A DNA stretch of 64,000 nucleotides. It comes from Lactuca virosa. Lineage: Eukaryota > Streptophyta > Magnoliopsida > Asterales > Asteraceae. This document shows positions 35,102 through 45,856 of this stretch, in pieces. Both the position numbers and the translations under genes were made by a program. Position 1 is the stretch's first letter. Every line of letters begins with the position of its first letter. A model generated the notes under the pieces. It did not search any database, was not told where the DNA came from, and was given only the letters and a program-made list of their open reading frames with translations. Location: positions 142,065,868 through 142,129,867 of the forward strand of contig CAKMRJ010005523.1 of NCBI GenBank assembly GCA_928212115.1, read 5' to 3'.

Positions 35102-36200
35102 GAACATCAGGAAGGGTATTAGCATTGGGTCAAGGTGAAGCAGTTCAGGACCCAACAGTTGTTACTGGTACGTTCCTACTTAACAACACATACGCATGCA
35201 TTTTATTCGATAGCGGAGCCGAGCGAAGCTTCGTTAGTAACAAATTCAAACATTTACTAAAACAACAACCCCATAAACTCAACGAAGCCTTCACGGTGGA
35301 AATGGCTAATGGGAAAACTGAAACAACCAAAGATGTCTATGTATGGTGCACATTAACACTAAACAATCACTCTTTTCAAATAGATTTGATGTTAGTAAAT
35401 ATTAGGAGTTTTGATGTGATAATCGGCATGGATTGGTTAAGCCCCCATCATGCTGATATTATGTGTCGCGAGCAGGTCGTTCGCCTTCATCTCCCTAATC
35501 ATGAAACCCTAATAATCTATGGTGATAAACCTGGCGCCAATCTTTGCCTTATCTCGTGCATCAAGGCACAAAAGTGCCTACACAAGAAGAACTACGCATT
35601 CCTCTCTCATGTTGCGGATAAGACCAAAGAAGAAGTAAAGATTCAAGACATTCCAGTGGCATGTGACTTCCCGGATGTATTTCCAGAAGATCTTCCGGGA
35701 ATACCCCAGGAAGACAGGTCGAATTCCGAATCGACCTAATACCAGGAGCCACATCAATTGCCAAATCACCCTACATGTTAGCTCCCAACGAAATGCAGGA
35801 GTTATCCAGCCAACTAAGCGAGCTGTTGAGCAAAGGATTCATCCGAACAAGCTTCTCACCCTAGGGAGCTCCGGTCTTGTTTGTCAAGAAAAAGGACGGA
35901 TCTTTCAGAATGTGCATCGACTATAGAGAATTAAACAAGCTCACTGTCAAAAACCGATACCCACTTCCTCGAATTAACGATCTATTTGACCAGTTTCAAG
36001 GAGCTAGTTATTTTTCAAAAATAAATCTGAGATCCGGTTATCATCAGCTCCAAGTTCGGGAAGAGGACATTCCAAAAACTGCCTTTCGAACTCGATACGG
36101 TTATTACGAATTTGTCGTGATGCCTTTCGGTCTAACAAATGCCCCCACAGCATTTATGGACCTCATGAATCGAGTCTGTCGTCCATTCCTCGATAATTTC
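35102..36200 (+). pseudogene. Element E protease and partial RT, second copy
   Basis: Frame 35125-35739 has the protease ([18 protein letters not shown]). A one-base loss near 35705 (ccccaggaag against cccccaggaag) ends it. RT resumes at 35877 ([15 protein letters not shown]) and runs through [11 protein letters not shown] and MPFGLTNAP, then stops at 36200 just before the catalytic FIDD motif. The sequence after the break is unrelated. Confidence 0.88.
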
Positions 36201-36509
36201 GTGGCAATAGCAAGAGGATTAAAGCTATGGACAAAGTGGAGGCGGTGGATTGGATTGCGGTGGCGATGAACATCGATTTCTGCCTTTAGGATCATGAAGG
36301 GAGTAATACGCGTGGTAACAGGAGATGGAAGCGGGAAGCAATTGAATGCGGTGGGAAGCGAATCAGCTCTTCTCAGGGACCAAAATCGGCACACGTATCC
36401 ATGACACGTAGCAGGCACTACCCCACTAGGAAAAAGATGTATAGACTTAAAAAAATAAATAAATAAATAAATAAATTAGACCAATAGGAACGTAATATTG
36501 TTCCTAAGG

Positions 36510-36560
<51 letters not shown>

Positions 36561-36600
36561 GTGGTTTTTTTTTTGAAAATGGTGGATCCAGTGAACATTA
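36201..36600 (-). pseudogene. Possible 5' end of the broken host gene, then low-complexity DNA
   Basis: In minus sense an ATG at 36273-36271 opens MFIATAIQ and continues with a hydrophobic [10 protein letters not shown] stretch, like a signal or transit peptide, until it meets the break of element E at 36201. Upstream (36274-36420) is GC-richer leader-like sequence. This may be the first exon of the gene whose later exons lie at 23603 and 23489, but no overlap proves it. 36455-36478 is an (AAAT)n tract and 36511-36558 a (TA)n tract. Confidence 0.3.
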
Positions 36601-36922
36601 ACACCCCGCTCCCGAGTTGAAGCATAGAAAAGAAGAGAAAAGTAAAGAAAGTAAGGAGAGAAAAGAAGAGAAAAGAAAGGAAAACAAATTTGTTTTTTGT
36701 GCTCCCGAGTTGGAGAGAAATGGAAGGAAAGTTAAATATTTTATTCTTTCTTTTCAAATCCTCCCAAATCGGAAGGAAAGTTAGGAAGGAAAGTGATCCT
36801 TCCATTTCCCTCCACTTCCTTCCTTTAATGAAACTCCGGAGCATCAATCTCTCTTACTTTCCTCTCATTTCCACCCATTTCCTTTCTTTTCTCTCCTTAA
36901 GTTGAACTCGGGAGCGGGGTGT
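36601..36922. mobile_element. MITE-like foldback element
   Basis: Terminal inverted repeats acaccccgctcccgagtt (left) and aactcgggagcggggtgt (right, to 36922) enclose 322 bp. The arms are purine-rich on the left and pyrimidine-rich on the right, so the whole element can fold back. Flanks are tta and aaa; no convincing target duplication. No coding capacity. Confidence 0.75.
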
Positions 36923-37044
36923 AAAGTAATCCACTCTCTCCTCTCGTTAAGGTCGTAGCGAAAGCAAGCTAGCAAGCCCCTAGCGAGAGCTAAGGAGCGG
37001 TGTTCCTTTTCATAGTGAGGCTCCTAGCGAGAGTGTATGGATGA

Positions 37045-37870
37045 TCTTTAGAACCGGGCCGGTTTGGAACCAGAACCGGTTTTCCTATATTATAAGAACC
37101 GGGAACCGGATCGTCGGTTCTAGCGCTGGTTTCGGTTCCGATCCAGGTTTTTCGGTTATTTTTTAAACTAGAACCGGTTGAAATGTTGTAGATGATATGT
37201 TATCTTCCTTAATCTATAAATAATTCAATATTTAACCAAATTATGATTTTTTACATTATAAATTGAAGTGCAAATACTAAATTACATGATAAAAAAAGAA
37301 TCAAATAATTTCAACTTCATATGAGTGAGTTACATACATTTTAAAAGCGGGACAGATTCCAAAAAATAAAAACAAAATGTTGAAACCGAAAATACGCAAC
37401 ATTGATATGCTGTCTTCTGGGATTTATAGTTGGTTCAATATCTAACCAAAATATGTGTTTATACAGTCTAAAATAAAATACAAACACCAAATTACATGTT
37501 GGAAAAAAAATTAAGTAATCCGACGTCATATGAATGAGTTATGTACATTTCAAAAAACGGGACCGATTCCAAAAAAAAATGTTGAAATAGAAAAAACGCA
37601 GCATCGATATTCTTTCATTCGGGACATGTGTCTGATTCAATATCTAACAAAAATATATGTTTGTACAGTAAAAAAAAATTACAAACTCCAAATTATATGT
37701 TGAAAAAAAAATCAAGTAATTCCGATTTCATATGAGTGAGTTATACATATTTTAAAAAACAGAAAAAAAAGTCAAACTGATTCTAGTTTTGTAATCGGTA
37801 CCGGTTTTCATAAGAATTGAGAACCAGTTACCGATTCTGGTTCCAATCCCGGTTTTGGTTCCGACGGTTT
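37045..37870. repeat. Non-coding repeat with GGTTCCGG-rich ends and an internal triplication
   Basis: Both ends are built of variants of gaaccggttccggttc. The middle (about 37190-37770) holds three diverged copies of a ~205-bp unit, with the anchor ttcaatatytaac at 37224, 37434 and 37636, each followed by an aattacatg step and ttcatatgagtgagtta. Probably a non-autonomous transposable element; class not determined. Confidence 0.65.
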
Positions 37871-38200
37871 AACGTACGATAGTGTTTAGCGCTCAACTCC
37901 TATCAACCTTATAATATTCCTTTATAAGGTCTTTTTAAATCTTAAAATATCGTATTTGGCACTAAATCAGATATTTGTGTTGGAAAAAAAAAATGGACGA
38001 GTAGGATCAATGCGGTTGATTGGTTGGAAATCACATCCGGCGACATCACAATTCTCAACCGCAATCAATGGTCCACCCTCACTTTCTTCATTCAAATGTA
38101 CTACAGTATTTTTCTTTATTCTGGTATTTTATAAAAGGCTCCCCTCACCTTTTTACTTTTCCATAACAACCCCTAATGTTTACACTAGTTAAGTAAACCC

Positions 38201-38201
<1 letters not shown>

Positions 38202-38235
<34 letters not shown>
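38202..38235. repeat. Poly(C) tract, 34 bases
   Basis: Unbroken C run upstream of the bZIP gene. The length is sensitive to sequencing error. The G-rich complement could form G-quadruplex DNA. Confidence 0.9.
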
Positions 38236-38238
<3 letters not shown>

Positions 38239-38661
38239 TATGGCCATATTCCTCTTTAATTTATAAAAGTCACCTCTTATACCTTATTCTCCAACTAATG
38301 TCCTTGGGATTATCTGCTGAAAATTAAAATGGTGTTTTTTTTAATATTTTATCTTTTCATCTAGTATTTGTTTAGACAAAGATTTTTTTATAAAATTGTA
38401 TTATTACATTAAGTATCCAAACATTAGCTTTTATCATGTCAATGCATTACTACTACTAATGCTACTACCATTGTTATTATCGTTAACGTTTTTTTTACTA
38501 AACCATTCATTAAGACTAGAAGGATAAAAACCAAATACAATGACATTCAAAGTTGAAGGGATGTTTATGTAAATATAACTTTAACATATTAAATGAATTT
38601 TCATAAATCATACGTCCTTTTTAGAAAGAAAGTATCATGTGACTATGTGAGCCTCTAATTC

Positions 38662-38668
38662 TTTATAT
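38662..38668 (+). promoter_or_regulatory. Candidate TATA box of the bZIP gene
   Basis: tttatat about 30 bases before a plausible transcript start (gagtgaacgg). The next ATG is at 38748. No ACGTG (ABRE) core was seen in the ~600 bases upstream. 37871-38660 otherwise shows no gene. Confidence 0.4.
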
Positions 38669-38689
38669 GTAAGAGAGTGAACGGAGCAC

Positions 38690-40430
38690 AAACACTTGTC
38701 ATCATCTTCAAAATTCCATTTCAACAAAGAAGAAAGGAAACGACACAATGCTCTTCTCCCTCTAAAAGGGTAAAATCGTCTCAAATTTTATATTAAATTC
38801 CTCCAGATATTTTTTGTTCTTCAATCTGCCTGTCCTTCTATGTTCCACTAAAAGGGTAAAACCTTAATTATTTACCATTTGATCTTGTTGCCTCAAATCG
38901 TTGTGGGTTTTCATGGATGTTGATCTTTGAATTTTGTTTTTTTTTTCTTTAATTATTGATGATAATTTGTTGCTTTACTATGAAGTTTCGTGGTAATCAT
39001 GTCACTGGATAATGGTTACTTTATTCCATTAACAAAAAAGGAAAATGTTCTCGGATTGATATTGGGTTCTTGATATATGTGTTGCTTCTTTAAAATTTTA
39101 AGATTTATTTCGCGTAAAGGTTTTATGTACCTTTCAGGGGTATTTTGGGAATATGTTGGAGGTAATCTGCTATTTTTTTTTTGAACAGCAGTAACCTGCT
39201 AATTAATCCAATATCTTCGTATTAGGACTTTTTTCTTGAATCTTGACTGTGATAATGGAAACATGAAAACGATATTTATTTTTGGTGATATATGCACAAA
39301 AACACAACAAATTTTACGAAAACCCTTATATTAATATTTACGTTTCAAATAAAATCATATTGCAAAATTTTAAGAAAAAATGACCGACTAAAAATATGAT
39401 ATGACATACATATCCGTTATATATATTTTTTTATTGTATGTGAAAACATGTCAAAACCTACATTTATTTCGATTACTTTTGCTCAATTGTATTCTCCATA
39501 TGGAATTATACGATTGATTTTTTCAACCTTAACTAATCGTTTTTATCATAATTAACTTCAACGTCGTATTAAAAATATAAAATATAAGCCACATCAGATT
39601 TTTAGTCGTCAAGTTCTCTTAAAAACCAGTATTTTTGTCTTTTTTGAATGTTAACTATTAATATAAGGGTTTTTATGAACATAAAAATAATTTACGGATT
39701 TTTCTGCATATACATGCATAATTAGTTGTGCTTTTCTGTATGTTTACCTTTATTTTCACTATAATTTGCTACATCTTAATTATTTTCCTAATACTATCTT
39801 GCTTTTACGACTTGTACATCATGCATAGGAACTTGTACATTTTATGAATTTAGATATGTGGATAATTGACTATAAGGAGTGTTTAGAAAAACTAACAGGA
39901 ACGTAGAGGTGATAATTGTTAGCTGGTTGTTAGAAGCTATAACTGTAAATTTTATTTGTAGATAAATATTGGGCAAAATTTCATGTTAGTTTTTAAAAGT
40001 ATAAAATTACATAACGTGAAAAGTTCGAAAAGCACTTAAAGTAGTTGTTGGATCAAAAGAATTTTGTTTAAATTTAAATTTAAATGCCGCTGAAAGGTAA
40101 AAAATCATAGTAGCTCTCAAAAATTATTATGTCTACGGTACCCAAAATATATTCCAATATGCTATGCTTGATAATTATAGAATATTTTAAAAATGAACAT
40201 CCACATTTAAATGAAGGGCATTATGTTGAGTTAAGTAAAATCATAAAGATTTTTGATTTTTTATCTGAAGTTACTTTATTAAGAAAGTCTAGTGTAAATA
40301 TGTCATATCCTTATACGGTCATACCACACTTAAATTTCATTTATTTGATGAATTTTTCATGTGGGTATAAATAAATCATTGCATAGACATAATCTTTTTT
40401 TAATCTAATAGGTATTGAATGATATAAGCA
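38690..40430 (+). other. 5' UTR of the bZIP gene with a long intron
   Basis: A leader rich in aaga/caaa starts near 38690. Two donor candidates, each ctaaaaggg/taaaa, lie at about 38770 and 38858. The acceptor tttttaatctaatag ends at 40411, 19 bases before the start codon. An intron of about 1.5-1.6 kb just before the ATG is common in ABF/AREB genes. The intron is AT-rich; the small frame at 40129-40374 inside it has no recognised similarity. Confidence 0.6.
38748..38765 (+). other. Short upstream ORF in the bZIP leader
   Basis: ATG CTC TTC TCC CTC TAA, five codons (MLFSL), just before the first candidate splice donor. If transcribed it could reduce translation of the main ORF. Confidence 0.4.
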
Positions 40431-41811
40431 ATGAGTTCGTTTGTCAATTTCAAGAACTGCAGGCCCATGGTGGCAAATTCATCATTGACTGAACAATCTT
40501 CCATATACACATTGACTTTTGGTGAATTACAAAACACATTTGGTGGAAATGGGGAAGATTTCGGATCAATGAACATCGATGAGCTTTTGAAGAAAATCTG
40601 GACTACTGAAGAGACTCAATCAATGACATCAAATTCCAATTTGGGCATAAACGGAAATTTTCAAAAGCAAGGATCATTGATTTTACCAAGACCAGTTAGT
40701 CAGAAAAAGGTGGATGAAGTTTGGAGAGATGTTCTTAAAGAAAATGGCGAATTTAAAGATGTGGATTTGATCAAAGAACCAAACATTCAGCCACAAGAAA
40801 AGCAACCAACTTTGGGTGAAATGACACTAGAGGAATTTTTGCAGAGAGCAGGGGCAATTTCGGAAAACAACCAAACTCAAGGTTTCAAAAACGTGATTCA
40901 GAATCAAGGGTTTCGTCAAGAAACAGTAGTTACGGAGGGTAAAAATGACAACTTGCAGGGTGCTTGTTCTTCAAAAGTGCAAAAACTTCAAAAAATTCTC
41001 CCGAAACAGTCTGCCTTCAACTTCAGATCTTCAGTAAATTTAGTGAATAATAGTCATATGAGTAGTCGTGAAAATGGGGTTTCTGTAATTGGAAAGATTA
41101 GTCATTCAATAAAGACTGATTATCCATCTGATTTGTACCAAAATGGCAATTTAGACACGTCACCATCACCACCACCCTGTTATGGTGGTGGCCATGAACG
41201 AAAGAGGAGTGGTGCGTTCGAGAAAGTGGTGGAGAGAAGGCACAAAAGGATGATTAAGAACAGAGAATCTGCTGCAAGGTCAAGGGCTCGAAAACAGGTC
41301 AAAGGTCTTTCAAATCTATATTTTTCTTGTTTAATTTGATCTTTTTATGTTTATGCATTCATGTGTTAATGGAACTAACAGGCATATACATTGGAATTGG
41401 AAGCAGAAGTCGAAAAACTTAAAGAGGAGGTGCAGAAAAAGCAGGTACTTTTACTTAAAAATTGTCATAATTATTGTGTACATCTCAAATGATACTGTTT
41501 TGGTTAAATTTAGGATGAAATCATGGAATCGCAACATTTTCAGGTACGTAGTTTTATAGGTATTATAAAGAGGTCATGTTTGGCTTTTAAATAATGATTC
41601 AAACATGATGCTTTCCAAAATGGTCTTCACTTGTTACTTTAAAAACTTATGTTTGTGATCATATATGTTTGTAAATTAATTTTGGGGATATATATTTTAT
41701 TTTGGCGTTGAATGCAATCATTTTTATCCGTTTTGGCAGATACGGGAGAAGACGAAGCTAAATGGAAATGGAAGATTATGCTTACGAAGAACGGTGACGG
41801 GACCTTGGTAG
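40431..41811 (+). CDS. Group A bZIP transcription factor (ABF/AREB/ABI5-DPBF family)
   Basis: Four exons: 40431-41297, 41382-41444, 41514-41543, 41740-41811, all gt-ag and phase 0, giving 343 residues. The family binds ACGT-core ABA-response elements in the nucleus as dimers and is activated by SnRK2 phosphorylation. Conserved blocks: C1 at about 20-57 (SSIYTLTFGELQNTFGG, FGSMNIDELLKKIW), C2 at 85-104 (LPRPVSQKKVDEVW), C3 at 124-143 (KQPTLGEMTLEEFLQRAG), basic region 268-289 (KRMIKNRESAARSRARKQ), zipper from 290, and the C4 end LRRTVTGPW. Odd points: the C1 motif RQxS is EQSS, C3 has KQPT for RQPT, and the zipper is three residues shorter than usual (KLKEEVQKKQ), losing the third heptad leucine. 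Length is nearer DPBF2/3 than ABF or ABI5. It is the only apparently intact host gene here. Confidence 0.93.
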
Positions 41812-42230
41812 ATAAATGCATCATAAAATATATTTATATTACATAATAGAATGTGAAAAGTACAAAGACTAGGGTTTCCAAGAGTACAAAATGACCAATG
41901 AGAAGTGATGCACACGAGGCATGAGTCGAGATATACGCTCTAGATTTGGTTATTTATGCTCTAGACATAAGGGTTTGGGTGTGTCTATTTACATGATTTT
42001 GATCTTGTTTCTCTCCACATTGTATAGATGCGTTTGTGTATGTACAGAAACCATATAACTTTCGGATGTATAATTATGTTGAATCTTGTTGGTATGCAAT
42101 TTTTTAGGATTTTTGTAGTTTGATCTCTCAGACTCGTTTTGTATGTTATGCTGGACTGAGAATTACTGTTTTCGGATAACATAAAGATTGTGTACAATTC
42201 ACTTTACCTAATCAATAATTTGACAGCATG
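41812..42230 (+). other. Likely 3' UTR and end of the bZIP gene
   Basis: About 400 bases after the TAG, AT-rich, with no further conserved frame and no clear AATAAA near a fixed end. The short minus frames here (41639-42197) have no supporting motif. Confidence 0.4.
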
Positions 42231-42338
42231 TCTCGATATCATAAATTTCGGTGTGGGATAATCAACAAGAGTCACTTCGAGTTAAGAAGCACAAAACTTA
42301 AAGCAATGATCTAAATTCGTCTAAGTGTTCAAATTCTG

Positions 42339-42982
42339 AGAGCATTTCCAATGGTTAAGTTATACTAAGACTGAAAATTAGTGCTACATCATCATTCCAA
42401 AAATTTTAACCTCTAATTAAGTAACTCCTCCAATGGTTAACCTCTTCTTATAGTTTTTAGTTATAAAAAGTTAACTAATTTATCCATATCTATCTAGAAT
42501 GTTCTATAAAACTCCTTTATTTAATTATTCATTTTTTAGACACACATCATATTTTAATTTATTAAAATTATTACAACACATTGTTTCAAAAGAAATATAT
42601 TACAAAATATCGTTCGAAAAAGTTAATACCAAAAAACTATTACGAAATAGTCATAAAAAATATTGAAAAAAAATATATATAATCATTATAATTTTATATT
42701 TTATAAATGAAATGTCATTAAATATTTAAAAGAAATAATTATTTAGTAAATAAATAAAAAAATATTTAAAACTAAAATATATTTAAGAGGGTAAAATGAA
42801 ATATAACTAAAGTGTTGGGGTTATAAATGACAAAGCATAAAAGTATATTAACCACTCAATATATGTTGAGTGGTCAATAGAAAGAACCAAATAAATTGTA
42901 CAATCCAATGGTAATAAGTGATTAGTTAAAAAAAAGTGAATAATAATAAGCTTTACAAAAAAGTCATCATTGGAGATGCTCT
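42339..42982. mobile_element. MITE, 644 bp
   Basis: Terminal inverted repeats agagcatttccaatgg and (right end) cattggagatgctct; the interior is very AT-rich and non-coding. If the repeat starts at gagcat, flanks are tga and taa, an imperfect 3-bp duplication as for PIF/Harbinger-derived MITEs. The gagcatctccaatg end is common among plant MITEs. Confidence 0.8.
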
Positions 42983-43548
42983 AAGGTGTGTCTTTCGTAT
43001 ATAATCTACCTACAAACAGTAACTGAAGGGTTAAGTCCAGACGACAATAATGTTCAGAAGTTTAGAAGGAACTTCACTTCAATTCAAAGTTCAATTATTG
43101 TAGAAGGACAAAGGTTCTCAATCCTTGGCAACTCCTTTCACCTCATCTAAAGTGTCCAAAAGATGCAGAAGACTTGACATACAAAATCAGCTCCAAATAG
43201 TGTTGTCCCTTCTGCCTGGGTTTGCTTTACTCTACTTGTATTCCGAAAACCCCTTTTGGTTTTTCCACTGCACGTTTATTTCAAAAATCCATATAGGTTT
43301 CCGTGCTTTCCCCTTCAATCCTGCACGCGGATCGGTTTATTCATTAATGGGACCATTGGGCACTACCCCTTCACCCTAGCCATTTGTCGTGTTCGAGATC
43401 CAATCAACCTTGTTATTTATTTCATTTTTGTGCAGAAAACATGAACTTCTTCCCTCCTATTTTCTTTTTATTTATTTTTTGTGCAAAACATCAATTCGCT
43501 CATCCTAATGATAAAAAACAACATTAGTAATGTTTATCATGTCTCATC
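42983..43548. other. Intergenic sequence, nothing recognised
   Basis: No gene or repeat structure seen. The plus frames at 43125-43444 lack any recognised motif. Confidence 0.5.
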
Positions 43549-43839
43549 TGGTAACATCTCAAAATTTCAGGTGAAAATTTTCATTTTTAAGACAATATAA
43601 CATCCACTTTAATAAAATTACATTTAGGGCAAACCATTTGTTCATAAACCATTATTCAGAAATCAGAGTTATAATAAAGACAATGTGGAATGTCGAATCA
43701 TAAAAATGTTGATGTGTGTCTAAAATCCTGCCTTCGCAATCCGATAAGTACCTGAAAAATAATTAATCCACAACCGTAAGCACAAAACTTAGTGACTTCC
43801 CCAGAATCTCACATACAACACAAAATAATAATCAGCTAT

Positions 43840-44070
43840 GGGTTATCAGCAACCCTGGGACTATCAGTAGTGTTGAATATCACATACAACACACAAATAT
43901 AAACAATTATGGGTTATCAGCAAGCATGGGGACTATCGGCAGTCTTAGTGGGCTAACAACACTCCATGTGGATTAACAACACACCTCACGGGTTATCAAC
44001 AACCTTGGGGACTATCAGTAGGTCTAAGGAATCACAGCAGTTCAGGAGTTATCAGCAACTCTATTCACAT
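43840..44070. repeat. Degenerate tandem array (gggttatcagcaacc / ggggactatcagtag)
   Basis: Four to five copies of a two-part phrase with a period of roughly 55-75 bases, inside remnant F. Confidence 0.7.
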
Positions 44071-45834
44071 ATAACCACAATCAACAAATAAGATCCAGCT
44101 GGTCAACATATATATACTACCACACATGCAGATATAATGAAAAGACTCACCTCGCAGATAGCAGCTAAACATAACAACTCGCATTTAGTGCAAACCGGTA
44201 CTACTAGACACCTAACAACAATAAGGAAGTACCCTCTCAGTCTACACCCTAAAACCTGTAAATTTACCAAAAGTCTAGTTACGAACAAGTCAACCGCGAT
44301 CAAAACCATTGTCACGTCGTGATGGCCATGCCCCCACGTCGTGAAAAAGTTTGTCCGAAACAATCGGGAAATCCCATCGTCACATCGTGACCTCCATATG
44401 GTCACGTTGTGACTACTGCAATTTGGGACAACTTAATGCATTCAACCCTTAATCTTTTAATCCATCCTTTCCAACTTTCTAGAGGGCCTTCTTACCAATG
44501 CGCAAAAAGACTCTCGACCAACGTCCAAAGGACCTAAATACACACTGTCATCATCCCATTGACTAGTAGGAAACTAGTCAACACCCCACTCAATACTTGC
44601 CAAAATAGCCATACCATTGTGAAACACACATTTTTCCAAAAACCACTACCATCAACGCATCATCAAACGAAACATGACCCCGCACAACCAGAACAAGATA
44701 AATAATTGAACTCTCGTTCCAACTTGAAAGAACATCATTTCACACTCTCCAGGACAAAACAAGATGCTACCCGACCGACTGTGTTCCTTCTTAATCGTGA
44801 CCTTACCCAAAAGGTGATGTACCAGCGAATCGAACGAAGCGACGAACCTCAACCGGTATTAGACCCATTCTTCTAATAACCATAACAAGATCCCACACCT
44901 TAATGAGGTTGAACAGATCCCACCAATGCACAAAAAGACTAGTAAAACCTTCTAATTTCGGAAAGGATTCCAAATTTAACCAGAACTGCTGCCAAAACCC
45001 TGCTCGAATCATTCCCAATACCAACCCAGCCGTTGCGATCTGCTAAAACTGAATTTTTGCATAGTCATTATTTTACCTGAAAAACCGAACAACGTTGATC
45101 CGATATTCGATCTTCCAATAACTATGGCCAGCTACTATCTCAAACCTACTAGGAACAACAATTCCACAACCACTAAATTGAGAGAACACCTACACAGAGA
45201 CCAATATACAAAATTTAGTGAACTTGACTAAGGTTCGACTCCTCAGTTGCACCCTTAGCTGATACAACTTGAAGCCTTCGAAAAACCTCAATGAACTCTA
45301 AGGCCGATCAACCATTGCCAAACTCAACCAAAGATAACAAACCCATATTGTGGGCTAACCATGCTTCTTATAAACGATGCAAAAAAGATTGGTTCAATGC
45401 CCCTCCATCCAGATCCATGGACCTACCCAAAAGGAACTACTGACCAAAATAAGTTCCTTACCCATCAGCTTCCTGCTGCAAGGACAATACATGGGTTCTT
45501 GAAGACATAAACCTATCGACAACTTGCTCTACACTCACGATCTGACCAAACCTTAAATTCTTTGTGACCATGGAGGACTCCGACGAGTTTTTTGGGAAAC
45601 ACAACGAGAAATTTCCTATCCACAAACACTTCGATGGTAGCCCACTTTCTTCCTCTTATGCAGTAATGAACCCGAACCAAAATCTAGCATACCTGAACTG
45701 CAAATTCCTCTGACTCGTTCTGCAGAATCATAAAAATCAGAACAACCAAAGATCCTCCCAACACAACATCAAATAACGTCTACAACATCATGTCGTGTCG
45801 TATTATGCATTCTCCATACGGATCATGTGCTTTC

Positions 45835-45856
45835 GGTAGTACAGGCCCATACTACC
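45835..45856 (-). ncRNA. Conserved hairpin with GGCC loop (copy in remnant F)
   Basis: GGTAGTA and TACTACC form a perfect 7-bp stem around the loop CAGGCCCA. In minus sense the flanks gtgtggaa and gaaa-ca-gatccgta match the copy in element H (54529-54550). Confidence 0.6.

Larger units (their letters stand above)
23604..36200 (+). mobile_element. Element E: Tekay-like Gypsy chain LTR-internal-LTR-internal, truncated
   Basis: LTR 23604-26578, internal region 26579-31016, LTR 31017-34116, then a second internal region 34117-36200 that stops inside RT. The second internal region repeats the first closely (same gag start and RT text), so this is two units sharing a central LTR and not two independent insertions. 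The chain breaks at 36200/36201 after cgataatttc. The left flank is tcgat; no matching right flank is found at the break. Both internal copies have decayed, and the first has about five frame breaks. Confidence 0.9.

Noticed and set aside
36261..36280. aacatcgat here as the right target duplication of element E (left flank ends aacatcgat at 23603)
   Set aside because: It lies about 70 bases beyond the break at 36200 and the element is truncated there, so it is probably chance, or at best a hint of a later rearrangement.
40129..40374. 81-codon plus frame inside the bZIP leader intron
   Set aside because: AT-rich, no recognised motif, in a region explained as intron.
43840..44070. Regular repeats with spacers, looked at as a CRISPR-like array
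   Set aside because: Plant nuclear DNA; units are imperfect, two-part and of uneven period, inside a decayed LTR element.
44103..45024. Minus-strand frames of 61-100 codons in remnant F
   Set aside because: No retroelement or host domain is recognisable; repeats and palindromes cross the frames.
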